DNA of 64,000 bases from Kalmusia sp. IMI 367209 (lineage: Eukaryota > Ascomycota > Dothideomycetes > Pleosporales > Didymosphaeriaceae), in NCBI GenBank assembly GCA_027946365.1, contig JAPEUQ010000001.1:620001-684000 (forward strand), written 5' to 3'. The notes beneath the pieces were generated by a model. It searched no databases. It was not told where the DNA came from and saw only the letters and a list, made by a program, of their open reading frames with translations. Numbering within the stretch: position 1 is the first letter of the stretch; every line of letters begins with the position of its first letter. The position numbers were made by a program, and so were the translations under genes. This document shows, piece after piece, positions 34,945-46,445 of this stretch.

Positions 34945-36111
34945 CTATAAGATCTTCTCCAGTTCGAGCAGCTGCCGACCAGTATCGCGGAATGTCTCTT
35001 CCGCGATATGGAATTCCAACCCTAACAGCTCCTTGGCCTTTCTGTTGCTCGCACTCCATTGATCCTCAGGGAACGATTTCCTGCCCGGACTTCCCTTTGG
35101 TACCCTTTCTTCAGCACCCGGCACCTCCGCCATTAGTACGCCAGCAATTGTCTGGCTGTCTGCCAATCCAACCGTAACAATAAATTGCTTGTTGGCAGCC
35201 TCCGGAGCGTCCAAGGCCAAGACATGAGCCTTCGCGATGTCCTAAAAGCCTCTTTAGTATTATTTACCCACTTCTCGCGCCAACATCACTTACCCTCACG
35301 TCCACATAGATCGGCACCCCAGCAGCTAGCACCTCCCCACCGGGATTTCTCTTCTTCAAGAACTCGTTCCAGATGATTGCCGTACTCTCATTCAACTCAT
35401 CCATACTTTTTACTCGATGCAGAATGGGCCCATATACAATTGGTGGATTCAGCTATCAGGTCCCATCTTACGCCCGAGCTCTTCTGCGCTTCCCACGCCG
35501 CCTGCTCTGCGAACGCTTCCGACGCGAGGTACACGAACGTCTTATTATTCAGATCTTTATCGACGTCGGCTTTGGTCACGGGAAACCAGTCGGCTTCGGT
35601 GTAAAATTTGTTGCGCTCGTCGCGCATGCCCCAGGCGCCGACAGCGGCGAAAGACGATGTTAAGATGATGCGTGTAACGCTGGAGGCGGCGACGCGTTGG
35701 ATCTATGGTGGGAGAGGGTTTAGTCAGGAGCGGAATCGTGTAGGAAAGGCTACATACGCCAGCGAGGATCTCGGTGGTCCCTTTGATAGCAGTATCCAAA
35801 AAATCCGCCGCGCTACCTGCAGCCTTGTAACTGAATGGGCTGGCAATATGCATTACGGTCTCGAAAGGCTAACTCTCCATCAGCATCACTCTTCTACGTA
35901 ACGATCCTTTATCTAGAGAACGCAAAACTTACCCTCTCGCTCCTTAGTGCTTCGTCGAAGGCCTCTGGCGCTGTAATGTCCGTCCGTCACGATAGCGAAG
36001 TCTAGCTGTCGGGGGGATAGAGTGGGGGGCTGGACTGTAGAGGAGTTGGGAGAGGATGTGCGTGGCTATGTAGCCATTTGCACTGGTGAGGAGGATGCGA
36101 TGGGGCGCCAT
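34945..36111 (-). pseudogene. GRE2-like NAD(P)-dependent epimerase/reductase, frameshifted
   Basis: Pieces in correct order on the minus strand: start MAPHRILLTSANGYIATHIL (36,111; nucleotide loop, first Gly of TGANGYI now Ser), MHIASPFSYKAAGSAADFLD (35,853), IQRVAASSVTRIILTSSFAA, YTEADWFPVTKADVD (35,600), NPPIVYGPILHRVKSM (other frame, 35,440) and ALDAPEAANKQFIVTVGLAD (35,220) to the stop at 34,945. Introns resembling GTAAGT...AG lie between. At least two breaks exist. After PHSI, sequence for about 20 residues is missing and the frame is lost before LDFAIVTD. After WDLIA, a two-base loss shifts the frame before NPPIVYGP. Intact relatives are extended SDRs (GRE2/methylglyoxal or cinnamyl reductase-like) of about 340 residues. 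It is probably non-functional. Confidence 0.75.
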
Positions 36112-36770
36112 GGTATTTACTACCACACAAGTGTCACTTTGTAAGACTTTAAAGTGTTGATTAGTGAAGATCTGCGAGACGTAGATGAGTTGTTGCTTTG
36201 CTAAGTAGGGAGTTGTGATACTTCTTATGCAGCTCCAGGCGCATGTTTATAGCCTCTTAGCCTCGTACATGTATCTCTGCACGCCAATATGTCTCCATTA
36301 TGATTATTCCAAATGGACATCGAATTGACGCAATCCTGCTTCGTGTAGCCCGCTGACCTATCAGATTCCGATATTGGCTTCGTCAGTCTAGGCGCAGATG
36401 TCGAGTAATAACACCCATCACTTTCCTCCAGGTTCCCGACGAGTAAGCTACGGTTTTATTCAGTCATATCGAATAATCTAGATGGGTTTTGTGGAGTTAA
36501 AGCATTATGGCCGTTCAGCTGTGCTGGGGGGTTTGATCTGGCCAAGAGATGCAGTGCCGGACGAGCGTACAGAGCTCGAGATTTGTCGGCTAGTAGCTAC
36601 CAAGTAACGGAGCCGGGGTTCATATCCGCTCTTGATCGGAAATTGGTTTGAAAACGTTCGGATGTGTTGCTAGACTGCGAGCGAAACCACTTAAGTTCGT
36701 GATCATCACTAGAATTGTCATGTGCATTCTTGCACTTCTTTAAGTAGCTCTAAGTCCCTTCTATCCTCCC
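36112..36770. other. Intergenic, no gene seen
   Basis: 660 bp between two pseudogenes; no frame or motif of note. Confidence 0.5.
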
Positions 36771-37814
36771 TCACAAATTTTCAACAACCTGTGTAAGAAG
36801 CCCTAGCCTCCACGGTAGATTGTTATAGTTCGTATTGACAGTCGGATCGACACCCTGATACAGATACCTTATCCCATGCGGATTAATCCTCAATCTTTGA
36901 TCCACTTCCGTTCTTATCACCTCCCCGTGACTGATACTCATTGTCCACTGCGGCCCTTGGAACACCACGTTCCTCTCCCCCATAAACGGATGCTCCTCCG
37001 CTGCTGCAAGCGCATCCCATGGCCCGGCAATAGAGTTGCTAGTCCAAGACCGAAAATACCGCTTGCTCTCTGTGCCTATGCACTCTACGAGGAGCAGGTA
37101 GGTAGAGTTGTCGATAGAGTACACGTTTGACGCTTCAAAGAGGTCGTATTTGGAGAGCTCAGACTTGACGATAACAGGCTCACCCATTCCAGCGGGGAAG
37201 TCGGCCAGTGGTGTCTGGCTTCGATACAGCCGTCCGTTGTCATCGGACGAGAAGAGGTGGCAGTTTGTATCATCGCAGATGACCCACATGTCCACCTAGT
37301 ACCCACCTTGAAGATGTTCTTCAATAGTTGCAGGTATGCCGTTGTAAAAATTCGTTGGCGTGGTCCAGCCCAGAGGATCATTAATGTCGGCGTTCGTGCT
37401 ATACGCCGCGTTGTTGTTCTGAAACACGAGGTACCACAAGTTATGAGGTTCAAAGTAGAATACCTGAGGGGCGGCGCGATACCCAGTTCCAATACCCGAT
37501 TGATCCAGGTAGTTGAAAGGAGCTGAGTCGGCTTTGTCGAAAGAGGTGAAGTTGAAGTAGACCAGTGAATAATTTGGTGACTCGGATTTGGCAGTGCTGG
37601 CAAAGACGTGGTACGTATTGTTAATGAATACGATGGAGGGATCTTTGATGCCAGCGATGGCTCGGGTATCGTTCTTTGGATATACTAGGGCGGGGGTGGA
37701 TATCCATTTAAAACTACCGGGGAGTGTTGTGTTACGGGCGACGAGTGGAGAGTGAGGTCTCGGAGCAGCAGAACTGAGTGCAGCTGTTGCTAGAAGAATC
37801 AAAGCCGACACCAT
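36771..37814 (-). pseudogene. GH62 alpha-L-arabinofuranosidase with in-frame TAG
   Basis: One continuous 348-codon frame from ATG 37,814 to the stop at 36,771 except for TAG at codon 173 (37,298-37,296). The N-terminus MVSALILLATAALSSA is a secretion signal. GH62 landmarks are all present: GIKDPSIVF with the catalytic base Asp58; YFEPHNLWYLVFQ; then GGY-stop-VDMWVICDD, where the family has GYWVDMWV; NCHLFSSDDNG; FEASNVY with the acid Glu227; SISHGE; LYQGVDP. The stop therefore replaces the conserved Trp (TGG to TAG), a change equivalent to CpA-to-TpA on the other strand. GH62 enzymes remove arabinose from arabinoxylan outside the cell. As written, the product lacks the acid residue and would be inactive. 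A sequencing error cannot be excluded since everything else is intact. Confidence 0.88.
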
Positions 37815-38832
37815 TCTCGAGTCTCAACATTGGGGCTATCTGATATTTCTCACGCTATCATTACGTTTTATGGGCTTTATAGACATCTTGTGGGCAACGT
37901 TAGGGCAGGTATGCATGACCACGGGGATGACTAGCGGCCCAACGAACCGATTTTATAGTGAGGCAATTAAGGACTTCTGGGCGGGGCCACTTTTGAGGGT
38001 AGTAATCGAGGAATCTCTGCGATATAGCTAGCCCGGCGCCCGTCCTAGCGGCGTCGCATTTACCAGGAATTCAGCCTGGAAGCAATCTGGAGAATTATGG
38101 TTTCGTCCATCATGGCGTAGGTCGTTGTTGTCGACCAAAACCTATCTCAAAAAATACTCGCATGCCTCTCCAGAAGGTTACAATGAAGCAAGTGGTAAGA
38201 AATATAAGACTGGGGCGAACGAATATGTGGAAGCGCACAGGCGCTTGCACTCTGCGGATGCAGGATTTGTTGCGAAGTTTACTCCAACTTTTGGAGCACA
38301 TTCAACCAGACTTTCTCTATTTGAACAAAGTACATGATAAATTCTTCAGGCATCACCAGCTACCAAACATCCTTCGCTTACCACCGAGATCCGCTCTTGA
38401 TTACCGAGTGTCCGTTGCACAACTCACAATCTGGACGCGCTCTGCCGGTAGCATCGCCGCACTAGCTACGATAGCCTTCGTGACTTTCCTTCGTATTCAG
38501 TAGGTTGCTGCCTCGTGAGGAAGCTATGAGGGCGGCACATGTGCGAAGCTGCGGCTGCCGTTGGTCAGACGGCGACTGCTCAGCCTCAAGTTTGACAACG
38601 GAAAGCCTCGCTAGGCTAACGGAAACGCGCATCTTGCAAGTACATTGAAGACGAAAGAGTCCACAATGGCTTGTCTCTCTTTATTTAATTCTTCGATAGA
38701 TACGACGCGTGACCTACATTTCAGCAGCATCTCCGAATTCACTATCGTTGCGTATTACTCACTCTCACAAGCACGATCTGCCTGGGTACACTTTTTCACA
38801 CACAGCCGTATACCTGACCCACAAACAGTATA
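37815..38832. other. Intergenic, no supported gene
   Basis: About 1 kb. A 113-codon plus-strand frame at 38,162-38,503 has no domain and no clear start context. It includes the promoter of the downstream GRDP-like gene. Confidence 0.45.
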
Positions 38833-41269
38833 ATGTCGCAGCGCAGGACAATACAGCAGAAGAGGGCGAACTGGGATCGGGAGCACGTGATCAGCAAAAT
38901 GGACGAGCAATATGGAGCGTCACCGCCTTACAATTCGCAATCAGCATCGGATGCCCCCGTGGCCAGCGGCCTAGATTTCAGCACCAGTCCTCTTGAGCTT
39001 CCGACAGCAGCCGAATGCGTAGCGCACTTGAAGTTGCTACATGCATTTGCGAAGTTAAGATACGATGTTGGAAATTATGAAGGCTTATATGGCATTGATT
39101 TAGAGCATTTTAAGGACGCAAAGGAGTGTATCGAGATGTTCGCACAGGAGCGGGAAAGCAACCCGCAACCACAAGGGGTCCACGAACACCCCAACGCAAG
39201 CGCAATCGGTACCACCCCATCGAAGCGTGATACAGGTGTCACTCTAGTGGAGCGGTTGCGAGAGAAGCGATGTACGTATCACAAAGACGCAAAAACATCC
39301 GGCGCATGATGTGCACTTGGTCACATGCATTCTGCATCCGGAATATCTCCTCTATCTTTGCTGACTCATATTTTGACATATAGGGACCATCTTCGTCACA
39401 AAAGCGGTCGATCGTTTCGAGAAGTGGTGGGCCTCTCTACACTCCGACTCCGATAATTTCAATTTTGCGCTTCAGACGAACCACTTCGACTTCGCAGCGC
39501 CTCCGGAACGAGAATCAATCCAAGGATGGACGGATATCGGAAGCGGTATGGGCCAGCACACAAAAAATTATCTGCCTCCAATCGATATTCTCATGGTGTG
39601 GCATTCCTACATGTTGAACCCAAGGGCCTATCTAGAAGACTGCATGCGCATGTCCAAACATCGCCAGTGGAGGACCACGTTCCAGTGGGAGCTACTCTAC
39701 GACAGCATCGACTCCAATTCCTTTGATTACAACCCGCCAATAGCATCGAAGAGAACCTTTAGGAAGGTCCCTTTGGTGCCATGGGACTGGCAGCGAGACA
39801 TGAGTACCAAGTACATCACCTGTCCGGGATGCAAACAAGGCCTGTCAGTTCCATACACGTGCCCCCCTGCAAGGAGCACCCCAGAATCTATGGAAACGTA
39901 CCTTTCTAGCGACACCGGGTATGCAAGCAAAGGATTTCGGGAAACATGTTCGCAATGCAGCCTCATCATCACGCACGAACAACTCCGCGTAGGCAAACTC
40001 ATTGGAGACATATCTAATCTACGTATACATAAGCGTCCCTTGCCAGGGACCATCCTTGATTCACGAGGCGTGCCTCAAATGACAAACAAGAACAAGAATA
40101 TCGGAACCCATGATGCGTTCTTCCCCAACCGTGTCGTCGAGAAGCTCGATAAATTCACGCCCAATCAATTGCGTAAGAACGTGGAGACGCTCACCATCGT
40201 CTCTTTGAAAGGCACGTTCCAAAACATATTGACTTCGAAGCAAGACATTGCTTGGGCGAACTCAGACCAGCATAACCCAGAGTGGCTAGCCAAAGAGAGT
40301 CGGATTGCAATTCGTAGAATGCTGAGTCATTACTGGGATAACTCGAGTCCTTTCGGGCTGGACCTGGTCGGCGCCGTTGTTCGACAAGCGAATTTTGTCC
40401 AGAAAATGGCGAAGATCAACTGGCTGCGAAGTCCATTACTTATGAATACCATGCAACGTTCAATTGTCAAATATCATCGCTTCGTTCGAATCATTGCCGA
40501 AAATCCTAGAGGAATGGCCGTTCCTACTTTGGACGTGGATCTGGCATGGCATACCCATCAACTCGCACCCAAACTATACTATCAGTACACCGTTTCAGAG
40601 ACGAAGCGATTCGTCAACCACGACGACAAGATAACAGAAACCTCGCTCAACAAATCGTTCGCTTGGACTAGCAAGATATATGAGAAGAAATATGGCCAGC
40701 CGTACTCTGAGTGCGCATGCTGGTACTGCGAGACGGTGCGAGAGCCGCTGCGCTCTAGTCTCACAAACCGCATCTTCGGCTCTTCTCAAAACGTCAAGGA
40801 TGTCCTGGAGAAACAACTCCCAAGAGACCCAACTTTAGGCCCGCACATTAGTGCACACAATGCTTTCGTCGGTACAAATTCGGCCCAAGAACGGCGTAGC
40901 GAGTTGGAGCAGCTAGATCTTCGGTATGCCAAGGTGCGCAAGCGATATCAGAAGAAGAAGCGCGAGTCTGACACACCGATGAGAAAGAATGATGCGACTA
41001 TCTACGGGCCGTATGGGTTCCCGATGTATTATCCGGTCTACATACCATATTATTCTGAGCCTACTTGCGAGGACAATCGCTTTACAAGTAGTGGGGGTGG
41101 AGGTTGTGTAGCGGGAACGTGCTGCGAGGGCACAAGTTTAGGGAATTGTGCTGGTGGAGATGGTACGCCAGGTTGTCAAGCCAGCTGTGGTGGAGCTGGG
41201 AATGCGGAAGGGGGATGTGGTAGTTGCGGCGGCGGCGATGGCGGAGGCTGTGGTGGGGGAGGTGATTGA
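38833..41269 (+). CDS. Glycine-rich domain-containing protein (GRDP/DUF1399-like)
   Basis: Exons 38,833-39,271 and 39,384-41,269 (112-nt intron, GTACGT...TATAG) give 774 residues. The family signature is the repeated motif for a His-rich helix: PPIDILMVWHSYMLNP near residue 205 and TLDVDLAWHTHQLAP near residue 530, typical of plant and fungal glycine-rich domain proteins. Two Cys pairs (ITCPGC, CSQCSL) could bind metal around residues 275-330. The C-terminus is Gly/Cys-rich (about residues 715-774, GGGGCVAGTCCEG...GGGCGGGGD). The biochemical role is unresolved; plant relatives act in stress and lipid signalling. No signal peptide or membrane segment. The gene is intact. Confidence 0.85.
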
Positions 41270-41424
41270 AGAGTTGATGTCTCTTCGATCCGTATAGACC
41301 GTACGTAGTTCTCATTGATTTCCCTCTTTGTCTAATCCTGCCATCGTCATCGTCGTCGTCATCTCCAAGGCCATACACATCATCCAACTCTCCCCGGTCA
41401 AAGGTAGGTTTCGGTACTACCATC

Positions 41425-41902
41425 TCACGTCTTCTGGATCTCCGTCTTCTTCGAGCCACCATGCTCGTCAATATCTCCTTCATGCTCTACTACATCTGTT
41501 ACTTGCTGCTGCACCATCGTAATGTGAGGATCCGTTTCTCGCATTTCGTTATCAGCAAAACGTAGGTTGGGAACTCCACGCACAGAGTTGGCATGTTCGT
41601 AAGATGGCTTGCGGTAGACGTAGTTGGGGCAGGTCAAGCTTTCGTAAATCCACCACCTGCATCCTGGCATTGGGGCTGTGCTCCGCTCAGAAGCTTACCT
41701 AGATCTTAGAAATCGGGCTGATGTGCGCGCGGTGGGATTCCGCAAGTGCTTGCTGTAGCGATGGAGTGCTTGAATAGGAAGTTGGTCGGATTGGGTAGCA
41801 GAGGTGTTTGCGTGTTGGAGACGAAGAGTGCGGATTGTTGGGTTGAGATTGATCGTCGTTTCGTATAGCAATCATGTTCGGTTTTGAATGCGAGTCTTCC
41901 AT
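41425..41902 (-). CDS. Possible small hypothetical gene, exon joint unresolved
   Basis: Two minus-strand pieces look coding. 41,902-41,699 starts MEDSHSKPNMIAIRNDD and is Ser/Pro/Asn-rich. 41,665-41,425 gives CRWWIYESLTCPNYVYRKPS, later MVQQQVTDVVEHEGDIDEHGG, and stops at 41,425. A good donor (AGGTAAGC, 41,700) and acceptor (ATGCCAG, ~41,665) lie between them, but joining exactly there meets an in-frame TAG in the first piece. The first exon must end elsewhere or be read differently. Function unknown. It is tail-to-tail with the GRDP-like gene. Confidence 0.35.
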
Positions 41903-43301
41903 GAGATCGTCGATGATAGGAAAGGTTTAGCAAGACTCGTATGTGGGATACAAGGTCGTTGCTGCGTCTCACGTGGGATGCGGGAGAGGTGTGTGTGTGT
42001 GTGTGTTCAGGGCGCGAATACACCAGGGCCAGAAGACACCATCAAATGCTCAGGCTTCGCTCCGAGAGGCTGGGCAGGCATGTGCAAAGGCCGGACCTGA
42101 GCGGGATTGTTGTTGTTGTTCAAAACGTGAAGCTTTTGCGGATTGCGTAGAGCATATGCTGAGCCACAGCGAGGGAGGTGGGACTTGTGCCAGCCGCCAG
42201 CCGTTGGCCTGATCGATCCGCATAGGGCACTGGAGATACGAAGCGCCGAAAAGGGAAGTCAGTCTATGTTCCTGGAGACTAGGAGCCAATTAGCCGCGCA
42301 TCGACTCTGCTGACGGCTAGCTGAGCTTATTAGCTCAGGTTCCCAAAATCTCCGGTCGACGTGACATGCCAAAAGCGCCGAAAATAGCAGGAGACTGACC
42401 GCCAGACGCTTGCCAGAGGCCAGCCAATGTTGTCGATGCGTGGGGCGCTCGTGAAGAATCCACGACGATGACGGCGCACGCAACTGTCGACGCTTCGGCG
42501 GTGTTGACGGTTTGCGTGAAGGCGAGCGCGCCAACCAGGGGGTGAAACGTGCGACAGGATCGGCGGGACCCGCGGCGCCGATCGCACGCTCACGTCTGTA
42601 TGAATGTGGTGAAGACGAGAACGGCAGTCCAAAGGTCGGGTCGGGCAGCGTGCTTGCAACGCCATCGCCATGATTCGCTGCTCCAGGTTCCGTCGCCTTG
42701 GCCTGTGCTCAGCCTCCACCGCGCGTCTAGCCCAGCACGCCGAGCGTACAACCCGAGTACGCTGCATCGATAGCATCTGCGCGCACCATAGGCTGCTATT
42801 GTTGTTGCCATGCTCCGGCCCATACTGCAGTATGTGCCCTCGTTACGCGTACCTGTGGCTCTGACGTTGGTCAAGCCTGCGCCGAGGCCATACCGACGGC
42901 TCCCCGCGCGACTGCATACGGCCAAGGCACGTCAGAAGCGGCAACGGAGCAGTTTCCACGCGTGTAGCTCCTCTACAGCTATCTGATGATGGCTGGACGA
43001 GTCAAGTCCGGCTTGTCGCTCGTGCGCTTGTAAGCCCAGCAGCGGCCTGGATTTAATAAACCGCCATCCCAGTCGGCCTTCGCCCAGGCATTCTGAGAAG
43101 AGCATAAAGTGCATTGGGGGCGCACGCCAATCTCGCATGCTGTACGCCGCCCTCCATCTTGCGTCTTGCTGATTTGTCAATATCGTATTATAATTATACC
43201 CCTTGGCAAGCCCCCTTCCTCACCTGGCTTTGCATTGTTCTTTCACTTGAGACGTCGAGTCTCGAGCCTCCTGAGCCTCGCTTCAACGACACAACTTCGA
43301 C
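41903..43301. other. Intergenic, GT microsatellite, no supported gene
   Basis: About 1.4 kb of mixed composition. A (GT)n tract lies at 41,989-42,005. Overlapping short frames on both strands around 42,260-42,930 show no domain. The distal part is the promoter of the DOMON-b561 gene. Confidence 0.45.
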
Positions 43302-45067
43302 ATGGGGAGCGGCAGGAGGAGCATTCTTGCTGCTGGCCTGGTGGCCCTGGGTAAGTCGTCATGCGTCTACCAACGTCTCGACTATGGGCGTAATTGACCA
43401 ATGACAGCGTCGCATGCCGCGGCCCAAGTGGCTAGCGTCTGTCCTGAGACCAACGTCTGCTTCAAGCTCAACATTCCTGAGAGTACAGCTTCGTCCGGCA
43501 ATGGAGATATCTTCTTCCAGCTTTCCGCGCCAGACACGTACGAGTATGTCGCTCTTGGCCAGGGTACTGGCATGTCAGGGTCCAACATCTTTGTCGTCTA
43601 CACCTCTGGAAACGGAAACGTGACGCTGTCTCCGCGATTGGGAGCCGGAGAAAGAGAGCCCAAATTCAACAGCGATGCGCAGGTGACCCTTTTGGAGGGA
43701 TCTGGTGTATCGGGGGGGAAGATGGTCGCCAACGTGCGATGTGAGCAGAAAACATATGCCAAACCTGACCTGATCTGACCATCGCACAGGCTCGAGTTGT
43801 AACAGCTGGTCAGGCGGCTCGGCAAGCTTTTCGGCATCCAACGGCAACTGGATCTATGCAGTGCGCCAGACAGGTGGCTCCAAGGATACTACATCCCAAT
43901 CTGCGAACATTGATCAACACGACAACCACGCGGCTTTTCGATGGGACTATTCCAACGCCAAAGGTGGGAACAGCGTCAACCCCCTTGTTAACACTGCAGG
44001 TTCGGGATCGGGAACCGCAAGCGGAAGCGGAGGCGGGAGTGGGAGTGCAAGCGCGACGAGTTGTGCACCCCGGCCCGCTGGGGCGCAAGCCAGTGGGACC
44101 GGGACTGGGACCGGTATGACTAGAACTGCGACCAGCGGAGCGACTGGGAGAGCCACTTCGACCAAGTCGGACGACGATGATGACGGCCAGCGAACCCATT
44201 ACGGCCGCCCAACCGAGGGTTCGACTTGGCCTACGGCTCATCCTACAGGACGGCCATGGGAGGACAACGATAGTAGGTGGCCTCCCAGCATCTTTGGATG
44301 CAGTTTGCTAACTTTGCACGCAGAGCGTGAGGAGAAACGTGAAGAGGTCAACTACTGCGATGCGAACGACAGTTCCGACGCCGGCTTCACCCCGATCACA
44401 ACGACGGGAGACGCTGCCAAGATCCGAAAGATGCTGATTGCCCATGGAACCCTCGCCGCCCTCGCTTTTGTCATCTTCTTCCCATTCGGCTCCATTGCTA
44501 TACGTCTTGCCTCCTTTACCGGCGTGGTCTGGTTCCATGCTGCGTTCCAACTCTTTGCATACGGGTTGTACATCGTAGCGTTTGGCCTCGGAATACATAT
44601 CGCTAACGAATATGACCTAGTACGTATCACCCGCCTACGTAGCGACGGGCGCACTGACATTTCTCAAGTTATCCGAGTCTCACCCGATCATCGGCATCGT
44701 GGTCTTCGCATGTCTCTTCTTCCAACCCATCTTCGGCTTCCTACACCATTTCGCATATAGGAAACACCAAAGCCGAACCGCTTGGTCTCACATCCATCTG
44801 TGGCTAGGCCGTCTTGCCATCACACTCGGGATCATTAACGGAGGCCTTGGTTTCAAGCTTGCAGATACAATGAACCTGAGCTCTAGGTCGGGTATGATTG
44901 CTTATGGAGTGGTTGCGGGAGTTGTGTGGTTGGCATGGGTGGCTGCGTCAATTATTGGCGAGAGGAGAAGGGCTCAGGCGGTTACCGCTGCGCCGCCGAA
45001 GTATACGGATAGTCCGAGGGAGACTTCCGAGACGCATCCTGCTCAAGGGCACTATGCACCGAAGTAG
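43302..45067 (+). CDS. Secretory DOMON domain-cytochrome b561 protein
   Basis: Five exons: 43,302-43,350, 43,408-43,740, 43,790-44,272, 44,324-44,619 and 44,669-45,067; four introns of 49-57 nt; 519 residues. A signal peptide (SILAAGLVALASHAAAQ) is completed across intron 1. Residues ~25-170 form a DOMON/cellobiose-dehydrogenase cytochrome-like domain (CFKLNIPE, GDIFFQLSAP, YVALGQGTGMSGSNIFVVY). A Ser/Gly/Thr linker (GSGSGTASGSGGGSG) leads to a cytochrome b561 core with about five membrane helices: AHGTLAALAFVIFFPFGSI, WFHAAFQLFAYGLYIVAFGL, HPIIGIVVFACLFFQPIFGF, HIHLWLGRLAITLGIINGG and a last helix near residue 470. Paired His residues in successive helices would ligate haem. Such proteins are trans-membrane electron carriers or ferric reductases. 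The cytosolic tail is Pro/Ser/Thr-rich. Confidence 0.9.
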
Positions 45068-45455
45068 GGGGTAATGCTTTGACTGTCGATAGACAAATGA
45101 GACGTGAGAATCGAATGACGAGAGATGATCTTTTCTGCCATACTCTGTCTCTCAGCCTGAGACTGTCTTCGTGTACGAAGGTTTGCATGACAAAGTGCCC
45201 AGTGTCTTGCGAGGTGAATCTGTATTGGTGCCTTCCCTAATGGATCATCGAAATAAGCCTAGCGTGCACGGACCAATCGAGGGGCAGCATTCATCTCCCA
45301 GACGATTTTCGGTGGACCTTTAGGCAGTCAACAAACAACACCAGGCACACGCTCTGCTCTACCACCACGAGCGATACTTCTCGTCGCTACTATCAAGCTC
45401 TATCATCTCTATACACACCTTGACTGCCACAGCTTCGAGATCTTTTCTGCTCAAA
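45068..45455. other. Intergenic gap
   Basis: 388 bp holding the DOMON-b561 3' end and the EB1 promoter. Confidence 0.5.
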
Positions 45456-46445
45456 ATGGGGGAATCAAGGTGCGATGGCCTCAATGCGCTCCTCCGCCTG
45501 CAGCGCCTGCTAACATGGCTTTCTCGTAGACAAGAACTCGTCGCATGGCTAAACAATCTCCTCCAGCTGAACATCACAAAAGTCGAACAATGCGGTACTG
45601 GGTACGTGACCGTCTTGAGCCCTGGGCGGAGGAGGCATCGTGTGCCCTAATGCGCTGGACCCCTAAACACGCCTTTGCTAACGACTCCATAGAGCGGCGC
45701 TTTGCCAGGTCTTCGATAGTATATTCTGTGCGTCTTACACAGTAGCTGGGTCGTCCTACATTGTCGACTAATCTTCATAGATGACGTGCCCATGTCGAGG
45801 GTCAAGTTCAACGCGAATACGGAGTATGCATACCTACAGAACTTCAAGATATTGCAGAGTGCGTTCAACCAGCAGTGCCATCTCGAAAAAATGGCTGCGC
45901 TGACAATCCCTCCAGGCACATTCGCCAAACATAACGTCGACAAGCCCATTCCCGTCGAGTCGCTGGTCAAGTGCAAGATGCAGGACAACCTCGAATTCCT
46001 TCAGTTCACGAAGCGATACTGGGATCAATACTTCCCCGGGCATGATTACGACCCTCTGGCCCGTCGCAAGGGACAGGGCGGTCTCGCCACCGGCGCCCCT
46101 GCATCCCGCGCTGCCCCCGCGGCTGCCCGACGAGCACCCGCCGCAAGCAACTCCGCCGCCCCTAGAACCCGAACGCCGCTTGGAGGCGGAGGTGCCGCGA
46201 GCGCAGCTTTGCGCGAGGAAAACAACGTACTTAAAGAGACGGTAGGCGGCCTGGAACGCGAACGCGACTTCTACTTCAGCAAGCTCCGCGATATTGAGCT
46301 GCTGATCCAACAGGCCATGGAGGTCGATCCAGAGCTAGAGAAGGACGAGGGTCTGCTCAAACAGATCCAGAACATCCTGTACTCGACTGAAGAGGGTTTC
46401 GAGATCCCAGCCGAGGCTGAAGGCGGCGAGGAAGAGACGTTCTAG
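45456..46445 (+). CDS. EB1/Bim1/Mal3 microtubule plus-end-tracking protein
   Basis: Four exons: 45,456-45,469, 45,530-45,601, 45,693-45,727 and 45,781-46,445, giving 261 residues. The first three coding exons are tiny (14, 72, 35 nt), and only their joining restores MGESRQELVAWLNNLLQLNI, TKVEQCGTGAALCQVFDS, then DVPMSRVKFNANTEYAYLQN. This is the calponin-homology domain that binds the growing microtubule end (residues 1-~130). An Ala/Pro/Arg-rich basic linker follows, then the EB1 C-terminal coiled coil (LREENNVLKETVGGLERERD FYFSKLRDIELL) and an acidic tail ending EEETF; related proteins end in EEY/F, which CAP-Gly proteins recognise. Confidence 0.95.

Noticed and set aside
38125..38503. Overlapping 70- and 113-codon plus-strand frames
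   Set aside because: No family signal and no codon bias; possibly part of the GRDP-like promoter region.
42050..42930. Arg-rich frames on both strands (up to 148 codons)
   Set aside because: Composition is that of random GC-rich DNA; no start context or splice-linked partner found.
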